This document shows, piece after piece, positions 1 through 6,135 of a stretch of DNA of 12,877 bases. The translations under genes were made by a program, and so were the position numbers. The stretch spans positions 1 to 12,877 of the forward strand of contig PWHO01000240.1 of assembly GCA_003555385.1 (NCBI GenBank), read 5' to 3'. Position 1 is the first letter of the stretch. Every line of letters begins with the position of its first letter. Under the pieces are notes generated by a model. It had not been told where the DNA came from and did no database searches. It was given only the letters and a program-made list of their open reading frames with translations. The stretch comes from Bacteroidales bacterium (GTDB lineage: Bacteria > Bacteroidota > Bacteroidia > Bacteroidales > UBA7960).

Positions 1-639
1 CTGGAAGAGCTGGATAAGGTATTTACCCTGGGAGATATCCGACATATTCAGCAACTGAATAACTGGGAAGAAGATCAGATCGGGGGATTTGAGGTTCTGG
101 TGGACCATTTCGGAAGCATCCCGCGGATCAGTGATCAGTTACTTGACCTGGTTCCCTATAGCCTGGATGTGCAATCCATCAGGGATCTGTATCCTCAGAT
201 ATTTGACTGGCTGTCGCTGCTGGATATGAATGTATATGTGATTATTACCCTGATGATTCTGGTGGCCGGCATCAATATGATCACGACTTTACTTATATCA
301 GTGCTGGAAAAAACCAATGCCATCGGAATACTGAAAGCGGTCGGTGCATCCAATTTGCTTGTCCGCAGAATTTTCCTTTACCATGCGGGAATGCTTATTG
401 CCCGGGGACTTTTGTGGGGCAATGTGGCCGGGATACTGATTTGCCTGATCCAGGGACAGTTCGGACTACTTACCCTGTCGCCTGAATCTTATTTTGTATC
501 AGAAGTACCTGTCAATGTACGATTGAGTCATATTTTACTGCTCAACGCAGGGACTTTTGCCATTTCCATGGCCATGTTGATCATCCCATCCTACATTATC
601 GCGAGAATATCCCCCGTAAAAGCAATTATTTTCAGGTAA
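1..639 (+). CDS. ABC transporter permease, FtsX/LolC-LolE type (5'-truncated)
   Basis: The reading frame is open from base 1, so the gene begins outside the window; 212 codons are visible, about half of a typical LolC/E-like permease of roughly 400 residues. The visible part is the C-terminal FtsX domain. Hydrophobic segments lie near window codons 78-100, 130-153 and 177-200, and the first is followed by a conserved cytoplasmic stretch (EKTNAIGILKAVGAS, codons 103-117) typical of FtsX-family permeases, where the chain contacts the ATPase. The last residues (SPVKAIIFR) also match this family's usual C-terminus. Such proteins act in the inner membrane with a LolD-like ATPase, commonly in lipoprotein release to the outer membrane. 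That substrate is inferred from the family; no ATPase gene is visible here. The first internal candidate start, a GTG at base 100, is not the real start because homology-like sequence continues upstream of it. Confidence 0.85.
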   Translation: MEELDKVFTLGDIRHIQQLNNWEEDQIGGFEVLVDHFGSIPRISDQLLDLVPYSLDVQSIRDLYPQIFDWLSLLDMNVYVIITLMILVAGINMITTLLISVLEKTNAIGILKAVGASNLLVRRIFLYHAGMLIARGLLWGNVAGILICLIQGQFGLLTLSPESYFVSEVPVNVRLSHILLLNAGTFAISMAMLIIPSYIIARISPVKAIIFR

Positions 640-670
640 AAAACGGTGTTCGGTCAGGTCACCGGCTTTT
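640..670. terminator. Possible bidirectional terminator between convergent genes
   Basis: Directly after the permease stop codon, an A-run (640-643) is followed by CGGTG (644-648), an 11-base loop and CACCG (660-664), then GC and a T-run (667-670). The stem is only 5 perfect pairs, flanked by A/T pairing after a small mismatch. It lies exactly between two convergent genes and overlaps the stop codon of the minus-strand barrel gene, so it could serve both strands. The stem is short, so the call is moderate. Confidence 0.45.
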
Positions 671-1340
671 AGAGGATCAGCAATCCGATGCTCACAATAA
701 ACTGCCTTGGGCGGGTGTCAAAATCAAATTCCCTTCCACCTACCTGCATGTTTTCACCAAAATTGGACAAGTTACCCTCATATTTAAGATCCAGCAGAAA
801 ATTACCCACTTTCAGTCCGGCCATGGCCTGATAACCAATGGTCCAATCATTGTAACCAAAATTATAAATGTCCTCATCTCCCTCGGGGAGATATTCACTG
901 GTACCATCGATCATATAGGATGCCACCGGGCCTATACCCACACGCAAAGGTCCGATTGTGAGACCGGCTACTACAGGTAAACTCAGGTGGTTGAATTCCT
1001 GGGTAAAATACTGGGAACTGCCAGACTCCCCGTCAGGAAGATCGTCTTGTACGTGCAAGACCATTTCCTGCCCGGTTTGGGTGAATAAAAACTCTGGCTG
1101 AATAAATATGCCCAAAAAAGAAGCATATCCAACCACTCCGAAATGATAGCCGGTATACGAATCGGACAAAGCTTCCATTGTGCGGTTTCCCCAGCCGTCT
1201 GCTCCGAGTTGCACCTCCTGTGAGGACGGAAGGGATGAAAAGTTAAAACCTCCGCGTATTCCGAGCCCGGAAGCCTGCACACCGATGGTTGAAACAAGCA
1301 GAAGTGTGACCAGCAAAAAGAACCTCACAGACTTCTCCAT
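669..1340 (-). CDS. Outer-membrane beta-barrel protein, porin/PorT-like family
   Basis: The protein has 223 residues from the ATG at 1340. This start is preferred because it places a clear signal peptide at the N-terminus: MEKSVRF, then a hydrophobic core and a VQA cleavage site after residue 23. An upstream in-frame TTG at 1382 and ATG at 1379 would add 14 or 13 polar residues in front of it. The mature chain begins GLGIRGGFNFSS and alternates short amphipathic strands with turns (for example FGVVGYASFLGIFIQPEF), ending in a strand with RQFIVSIGLLIL. This is the pattern of the small eight-stranded barrels of Bacteroidota (outer-membrane beta-barrel domain, PorT-like). The substrate or role is unknown. 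It lies 53 bases downstream of the DUF349-repeat gene on the same strand and may be co-transcribed with it. Confidence 0.75.
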   Translation of the reverse strand: MEKSVRFFLLVTLLLVSTIGVQASGLGIRGGFNFSSLPSSQEVQLGADGWGNRTMEALSDSYTGYHFGVVGYASFLGIFIQPEFLFTQTGQEMVLHVQDDLPDGESGSSQYFTQEFNHLSLPVVAGLTIGPLRVGIGPVASYMIDGTSEYLPEGDEDIYNFGYNDWTIGYQAMAGLKVGNFLLDLKYEGNLSNFGENMQVGGREFDFDTRPRQFIVSIGLLIL

Positions 1341-1393
1341 ATGCTTAGTTTTAAATGAATGACAGCGACTCCCAGCCATCAAGTTACAAAAAA

Positions 1394-3472
1394 TCAGGCA
1401 TTTCTCAAAATTTTCATCTTCTCTTTCATTACGCTGATCTCGTTGCGGGCTGTTTCAATTTTCTCTTCAAACTCAGCTTTAAGCACGTCGGCTTTTTTGG
1501 AAGAAGCAAAAAACCCGATATTGTTTTCCAGCACCTGGATGTCGGATTCAAGACTTTTGATTTTACCTGCAATGTAGTTACGCTCTTTATAGATGATATT
1601 ATCGGAGTTGGGAGCGTTCTTCAGGTTTTCTATCTTGGTCCGGAAGTTCAGTGTGCTCTTCACCTTTTTGCTGATATTCAAGACATCGAACTGATGATCA
1701 ATGGCTGTGCGGAACTCGTTCTGGATTTTATCTTTCTGCTTGATGGGAACATGTCCGATGGCCATCCACTGACGCTGAAAATCCTTCAGTGTTTCCAGGT
1801 TTTCTCTGTTATCATCGGAATAGGCATGACTCCTCACTTTTTCGATCAGTTCCTGTTTCATTTTCAGGTTCTCTTCCTGTTTCTCACCGATATTGGCAAA
1901 ATGCTCCGATTTCCTGTTGAAAAAATTGTCGCATGCTTTCCGGAAGCGTTTCCAGATCTTATCGGAAAATTTCGCCGGCACCGGCCCTACTTTCTTCCAC
2001 TCCTTCTGTAACCGGATCAGCTCCTCAGTAGTGGCCTTCCAGTCTTCACTGTCTTTTAATGCTTCTGCCTGAAGGCAAAGGTTCAGCTTTTGATTGTAAT
2101 TTTCTTTTTGCTGGTCCTTGAACCTACGGAAAAATTCCTTTTTGGCAGAAAAAAAGGTGTCAAGAGCCGTACGAAAACGGTTCCATACTTCATTATTCAC
2201 CTTCTTCGGGGCAAACCCGATGGTTTTCCACACTTTGAACAGTTCGTTGATCTCATCCGTTTTCTCCTGCCACTGACGGGGTGTTTCAGGTAAACAGACA
2301 GTCAGTTGCTCTGCTTTTTCACACAATACCATTTTGGCTGCGTAGTTCTTGTTCTGCTCTTCTTTGAGCTTCTCATAATGCTCCTGTCGCCTTTTGTTCA
2401 GCTTGTCTGTGGCTGCTTTGAAACGCTCCCAAATCTCATCTTTTTTATCCTTTGGAACCGGTCCGGTTTCCTTCCAGGCCTCATGCAACTTCTGCAACTG
2501 CTGAAATGACTTGGTAATGCTTGATTCCAGCAACAATTCTTCCGCTTTTTCACAGAGACCGGTTTTTGCCTCAAGGTTCTTTTTCAGGTCCAGATCCTTG
2601 AGCTCCTTATTGATATTGACCTTGTCAAAAAACTTCTCAACCAGAAAGTGATAATTATTCCACAGGGTGCCTTTTGCACTTCTGGGCACCTGGCCCACGC
2701 TTCGCCATCTGTCCTGCAATGCATGAAACTGGTCATAGGTTTTTTTCAACTCCTCTTCCGAATCGATCAAAGTACGCAATTCATCAAGAATCTTTTCCTT
2801 GACCTGGAGGTTCTTCTGCATTTCCTTCTCCAGTTCCTGATCGTAAGCCGCTTTCTTTTCCTTATAGACAGAAAAAGCTGCATCAAAACGTTCGGCCAGC
2901 GGATCGGCCTTCTTGTCTGCCGCACCCTCTTCCGTTTCGTCTGTGTCCATTTCCTGCTCGTAGGCAGCCATATTCTCTTCACGGAGCTGTTTCCGATAAG
3001 CCGCTTTTACATACCCGATGTGGCGACGTATATGAATGATATCTTCAGAATGCACCAGTTCCTCAATCACGCCCACCAGGGCGTGACGATCCATGGCGTT
3101 ATACCTCGCAGCCAATGTATCGTTGTCTTCCTCTGCTTCGCCGGTTGCTGGCTTTTCTTCACCAGGGGTTTTAGTAGATTTCGCCTGCGGTTCCGGTGAA
3201 TCCTCCCCGGCGGCCGGTTCAGGGTCTGCTTGCGGCTTTTCTTCAGCAGCCGGTTCTTCGGCTGCCTGCGGTTCCTCCTCAGCAGCGGGTTCAGGGTCTG
3301 CTTGCGGCTTTTCTTCAGCAGCCGGCTCCCGGGTAGACTTTTCCGGAGATTCCGCGATTTCTGTGTTTTCTGACTGAGTGAGATCGGCCATTTTATCACT
3401 GGCCCGGGGCTCTTCCCCTTCCGAAACTTCTGTCCGGGAATTGCGGGGATCCAAATTTTCCTTGTTTTCCAT
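1394..3472 (-). CDS. DUF349-repeat protein with acidic Pro/Glu/Ala-rich N-terminus
   Basis: The protein has 692 residues starting at the ATG at 3472; an adjacent TTG would add one residue. Residues 1-115 are low-complexity and rich in Glu, Pro and Ala, encoded partly by a 38-base duplication. From about residue 250 there are five repeats of the DUF349 type, each with a tryptophan, a proline seven residues later and a second aromatic fifteen residues later: W256/P263/W271, W333/P340/W348, W415/P422/W430, W492/P499/W507 and W569/P576, with glutamine 584 in place of the last tryptophan. Spacing between repeats is 77, 82, 77 and 77 residues. The linkers are highly charged and predicted helical, and the C-terminal 70 residues resemble a coiled coil. 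No signal peptide or membrane segment is seen, so it is likely cytoplasmic. The biochemical role of DUF349 proteins is not established. The 173-base gap upstream suggests its own transcription unit, but I find no convincing promoter there. Confidence 0.85.
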   Translation of the reverse strand: MENKENLDPRNSRTEVSEGEEPRASDKMADLTQSENTEIAESPEKSTREPAAEEKPQADPEPAAEEEPQAAEEPAAEEKPQADPEPAAGEDSPEPQAKSTKTPGEEKPATGEAEEDNDTLAARYNAMDRHALVGVIEELVHSEDIIHIRRHIGYVKAAYRKQLREENMAAYEQEMDTDETEEGAADKKADPLAERFDAAFSVYKEKKAAYDQELEKEMQKNLQVKEKILDELRTLIDSEEELKKTYDQFHALQDRWRSVGQVPRSAKGTLWNNYHFLVEKFFDKVNINKELKDLDLKKNLEAKTGLCEKAEELLLESSITKSFQQLQKLHEAWKETGPVPKDKKDEIWERFKAATDKLNKRRQEHYEKLKEEQNKNYAAKMVLCEKAEQLTVCLPETPRQWQEKTDEINELFKVWKTIGFAPKKVNNEVWNRFRTALDTFFSAKKEFFRRFKDQQKENYNQKLNLCLQAEALKDSEDWKATTEELIRLQKEWKKVGPVPAKFSDKIWKRFRKACDNFFNRKSEHFANIGEKQEENLKMKQELIEKVRSHAYSDDNRENLETLKDFQRQWMAIGHVPIKQKDKIQNEFRTAIDHQFDVLNISKKVKSTLNFRTKIENLKNAPNSDNIIYKERNYIAGKIKSLESDIQVLENNIGFFASSKKADVLKAEFEEKIETARNEISVMKEKMKILRNA
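3216..3325. repeat. Exact 38-base direct repeat, 72-base period, inside the DUF349 gene
   Basis: Bases 3216-3253 and 3288-3325 are identical over 38 bases and differ on both flanks. The 72-base offset equals 24 codons, so the copies encode the same peptide (core AAEEKPQADPEP, around residues 51-62 and 75-86) in the acidic N-terminal region. The duplication preserves the frame and could expand or contract by slippage or recombination. Confidence 0.9.
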
Positions 3473-3645
3473 CAAAAGAAAAGATTTCTCGTTACTAATT
3501 AAAGTTATAGCAGCTTGTCTTCGTTAATAACACTTAAAAAAAGTGTGGCAGCCACCGAAGCGGCAATTGGTCTCTGATCACTTATTTAATTACGATACAA
3601 AAATAAAAATATTTTGCAGGCAGCTGACCGCCCTGAAATTCATTA

Positions 3646-4827
3646 TTACACCCTCTCGAGAGCCTGGGACAGATCTGCAATGATGTCTTCTGCATTCTCA
3701 ATACCCACTGAAAATCTGACAAGTCCATCAGAAATACCGGATCGTTCTCTGGCTTCCCGGCCCATTTTTGAATGGGTCATAGAGGCCGGATGCTGGATCA
3801 GGCTTTCCACTCCGCCAAGGGAAACCGCCAGTATTGATAACTGCACATTGTCCATAAGGGCTTTCCCTGCTGTCACCCCCCCTTTCAGCTCGAAACTGAT
3901 CATCGAACCGGGTCCTTTCATCTGCTTTTTCGCCAGTTCATACTGTGGATGAGAGTGCAGGCCGGGATATTTCACCCACTCCACTTTCGGATGTTTTTCA
4001 AGGAAATGTGCCACTTTGGTGGCATTTTCCTGCGAACGATCCATGCGAATAGATAGGGTTTTGAGCCCCCTGATCACCATATACGCCTGGTGCGGATCCA
4101 TATTGCATCCCAGATTGATCATCATGGGGCGAAGTATGTCGTCGAAAGATTTATCCCGGCTTATAATAACACCTCCCACTATGTCAGCGTGACCGTTCAA
4201 AAACTTGGTGATGGAATGGAAAACCACATCAAACCCGAAGTCAATGGGTCTTTGCAGATAGGGGCTGCAAAATGTGTTGTCAGCCACTGTGATCAGGTTG
4301 TGTTCCCTGGCAATTTTTACTGCTTCTTCCAGGTCGGTAATGGCCATGGTCGGATTGGCGGGAGTCTCCACATACAACATTTTGGTATTGGGGCGAATGG
4401 CTTTTCGGATATTTTCCGGATCTGTGGTATCGAGGTAGGTGGATTCCACCCCGAACTTGCTGTAATGCTTTTCCATCACTAACCTGGAAGGGCCATACAC
4501 CGCATCGGTACTGATGATATGGTCTCCCTGGTTCAACAACCCGCTGTATATGGTATTGACCGCACCCATACCGGAACTGGTGGCAATCGCGCGGTAACCG
4601 TTTTCAAGTTCAGCCACTAATTTTTCAAGAGAATCGATGGTCGGATTGTTCAGGCGTGTATAAATGAAGCCATCATCCTCTCCCGCAAAGCAGGCAGCTC
4701 CGTGATCGGCACTTTTGAACTTAAAGGTACTCGTCTGGTAAATCGGGACCGTCGCGCTGCCAAACTGGTCATCAAACATTCCGGCATGAATCAGTTTTGA
4801 GTCAAATCCAATGTCTTTTTTCGCCAT
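3646..4827 (-). CDS. Cys/Met-metabolism PLP enzyme, methionine gamma-lyase-like
   Basis: The protein has 393 residues, the usual length of the trans-sulfuration fold-type I family. The PLP lysine is K208 in HSITKFLNGHADIVGG. D183 (ADNT) should pair with the pyridine nitrogen, Y56 and R58 (YTRLNNP) and S85-G86-M87 bind the phosphate, and R371 (DGLVRFSVG) should bind the substrate carboxylate. GAACFAGE (residues 43-50) and QHPASMTHS (residues 345-353) closely resemble methionine gamma-lyases. At the position of the glutamate that precedes SLGG in cystathionine lyases and synthases there is V335, as in methionine gamma-lyases. The active-site cysteine of classical methionine gamma-lyase (YGC) is replaced by proline 113 (YGPS). 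The likely reaction is alpha,gamma- or alpha,beta-elimination of methionine, homocysteine or cysteine, but cystathionine gamma-lyase or gamma-synthase activity cannot be excluded. It is the last gene of the run, 36 bases after the CoA-binding gene. Confidence 0.85.
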   Translation of the reverse strand: MAKKDIGFDSKLIHAGMFDDQFGSATVPIYQTSTFKFKSADHGAACFAGEDDGFIYTRLNNPTIDSLEKLVAELENGYRAIATSSGMGAVNTIYSGLLNQGDHIISTDAVYGPSRLVMEKHYSKFGVESTYLDTTDPENIRKAIRPNTKMLYVETPANPTMAITDLEEAVKIAREHNLITVADNTFCSPYLQRPIDFGFDVVFHSITKFLNGHADIVGGVIISRDKSFDDILRPMMINLGCNMDPHQAYMVIRGLKTLSIRMDRSQENATKVAHFLEKHPKVEWVKYPGLHSHPQYELAKKQMKGPGSMISFELKGGVTAGKALMDNVQLSILAVSLGGVESLIQHPASMTHSKMGREARERSGISDGLVRFSVGIENAEDIIADLSQALERV

Positions 4828-4863
4828 GATAAAAAATAGTTTATGTGTTAAATTTTGCCTGAA

Positions 4864-5223
4864 TCAATATTCATCCATACTTAGCATAACCAGAGTACAG
4901 TCCTCCACGGTTTCAATGCCGGCTTCTTCAGCCATTTTTTCTAAACTGCGGTTATAGGTGCCCGGGTTAAATATAATTCTTTTGGGTTTAAGTGAGAGAA
5001 TATAATCAATGTAGGACTCCTGGTTGTCCGGGCCGACATACAAGGTTACCGTATGGATATCTTCAAAGGGTGGCCTGCCCGTTACCACTTCCACATCATC
5101 AATGGTCGTTTCCCGTTTTCCGATCGCAACCACTTCAATGTTATGTTCTCTTAGTCTTTTAACCGCTTTGGTGGCATACCGCAACGGATTCGGACTGGCG
5201 CCGATCACAAGCGTTTTCTTCAT
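4864..5223 (-). CDS. Small CoA-binding Rossmann-fold protein (YccU-like)
   Basis: The protein has 119 residues starting at an ATG. The N-terminus KTLVIGASPNPLRYATKAV (residues 3-21) is the nucleotide-binding loop and first helix of the CoA_binding_2 family. The later motifs VVAIGKR (31-37), TGRPPFEDI (48-56), the IIFNPGTYN segment (83-91) and VEDCTLVML (106-114, with C109) follow in the expected order and spacing. The length matches single-domain family members, which resemble the CoA-binding domain of succinyl-CoA synthetase but lack the catalytic part. No enzymatic role is established for these proteins. It is packed between the OsmC gene (16-base gap) and the PLP-lyase gene (36-base gap), so co-transcription is likely. 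Confidence 0.85.
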   Translation of the reverse strand: MKKTLVIGASPNPLRYATKAVKRLREHNIEVVAIGKRETTIDDVEVVTGRPPFEDIHTVTLYVGPDNQESYIDYILSLKPKRIIFNPGTYNRSLEKMAEEAGIETVEDCTLVMLSMDEY

Positions 5224-5239
5224 TATAATAAGACGATTG

Positions 5240-5632
5240 TTATTTCACATTCAGTACAAATTCAGGGCTGCTGGCGATATGTTTTTTTACTGTGCAGGAT
5301 TCAGCAGCACGGATCACGGAGTTTTTGTACTGTGCAGGAAAATCGGGAGGCAGCAGAATATCAATCTCGATTTTGCTGATCATTTTTGTTTCCTTGTTAT
5401 GATGCATCTTTTGAACCAATTCAATGTGGTCGGTTGAAATACCTCTTTGGTTACAGAAAGCCTGCACATAAAAACCGGCACAGGTGCCTATAGAGGCCAG
5501 GAAAAGGTCAAAGGGAGCCGGGGCACTTTCGTCTCCCCCTGCTTTTTCAGGCTGATCCGTATATATGGTCATACCCTTGTAACGGGCTTCTACTTTTTTA
5601 TTTTCACCCAGCACAATCTTCATTTCTTTCAT
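5240..5632 (-). CDS. OsmC-family peroxiredoxin-like protein
   Basis: The protein has 130 residues. The two family cysteines are present: C51 in LASIGTCAGFYV at the start of the central helix, and C113 in AAESCTVKKH. In OsmC/Ohr proteins this pair reduces organic or hydrogen peroxides through a thiol cycle. The N-terminus has the usual strand pattern followed by APAPFDLFLASIG. The closest subgroup seems to be the short YhfA/OsmC-like proteins rather than classical Ohr, and the physiological substrate is uncertain. A second in-frame ATG at 5623 would remove three residues; the longer form is listed. A 79-base gap separates it from the thioesterase gene upstream. I see no good TAnnTTTG element in that gap, which favours read-through from upstream. 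Confidence 0.85.
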   Translation of the reverse strand: MKEMKIVLGENKKVEARYKGMTIYTDQPEKAGGDESAPAPFDLFLASIGTCAGFYVQAFCNQRGISTDHIELVQKMHHNKETKMISKIEIDILLPPDFPAQYKNSVIRAAESCTVKKHIASSPEFVLNVK

Positions 5633-5711
5633 AATCTTTGATTTTTTAATAAAATGCGTTCAATGAATATCTACCTGCAGATCCGCCGCCCCCCGGATTC
5701 ACTTATCACAA

Positions 5712-6113
5712 CTATGCTTCTTTTAGTTTGTTCAAAAACCAATCAGGGGCCGCACAAGGCCTTCCGGTCTCTTTTTTGATGAATGCCAGTACCGTATAGC
5801 CCTTATTGATCAGCTTTCCGGCCTCGTTGAAAATCTCATAATCAAAATGCATTCTTGATCCGGGTAATTCCGGCACATAGACTTTAATGGTGAGCAGGTC
5901 ATCGTAATGGGCAGGCCGGATATATTTAATATGCATATCGGCAATGGGCATCACCACCCCTTTCTCTTCCATTTCTTTATAAGTCATGCCCATCCGGCGC
6001 ATGGCCTCGGCCCGGGCCACTTCATAGTACTGGGGGTAATTGCCGTAATACACAAAACCCATCTGGTCTGTTTCTGCATAACGTACCCTGAGCCTGGTTT
6101 CAAAAGAAAACAT
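5712..6113 (-). CDS. Acyl-CoA thioesterase, YbgC/FadM-like hotdog fold
   Basis: The protein has 133 residues, the standard size of a single hotdog (4HBT) domain. The N-terminal signature VRYAETDQMGFVYYGNY (residues 10-26) carries the catalytic aspartate D16 followed by the usual tyrosine and asparagine, then YYEVARAEAMRRMG on the central helix. The rest (PIADMHIKYIRPAHYDDLL, then FDYEIFNEAGKLINKGYTVLAFI) fits the strands of the domain. Such enzymes hydrolyse acyl-CoA thioesters in the cytoplasm. In proteobacteria YbgC belongs to the tol-pal locus, but no tol-pal genes are present here. The ATG lies 22 bases after the secA stop codon, so co-transcription with secA is likely. Confidence 0.85.
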   Translation of the reverse strand: MFSFETRLRVRYAETDQMGFVYYGNYPQYYEVARAEAMRRMGMTYKEMEEKGVVMPIADMHIKYIRPAHYDDLLTIKVYVPELPGSRMHFDYEIFNEAGKLINKGYTVLAFIKKETGRPCAAPDWFLNKLKEA

Positions 6114-6135
6114 ATGGTAACGGATTTAAGGTTAA

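Noticed and set aside
983..1297. 104-codon minus-strand frame inside the beta-barrel gene
   Set aside because: It is an out-of-frame shadow; the overlapping frame has a signal peptide and family-like barrel strands.
1355..2011. 218-codon plus-strand frame antisense to the DUF349 gene
   Set aside because: It is codon-aligned with the DUF349 gene, and its hydrophobic look is the mirror of Lys/Glu-rich sense codons. The sense strand has clear repeat signatures.
3216..3325. Short spaced repeats that might suggest a CRISPR-like array
   Set aside because: There are only two exact copies, they lie inside an intact coding frame, and the spacer encodes similar Pro/Glu/Ala-rich protein.
3530..3546. 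Hairpin ACACTT-AAAAA-AAGTGT between the PLP-lyase and DUF349 genes
   Set aside because: A six-pair A/T-rich stem about 100 bases after the PLP-lyase stop codon, without a proper T-run on the minus strand, is too weak to call a terminator.
3598..3605. TATTTTTG on the minus strand, a TAnnTTTG match upstream of the DUF349 gene
   Set aside because: It lies in A/T-rich sequence where chance matches are likely, has no TTG at the right upstream spacing, and is about 125 bases from the start codon, unlike the other candidates.
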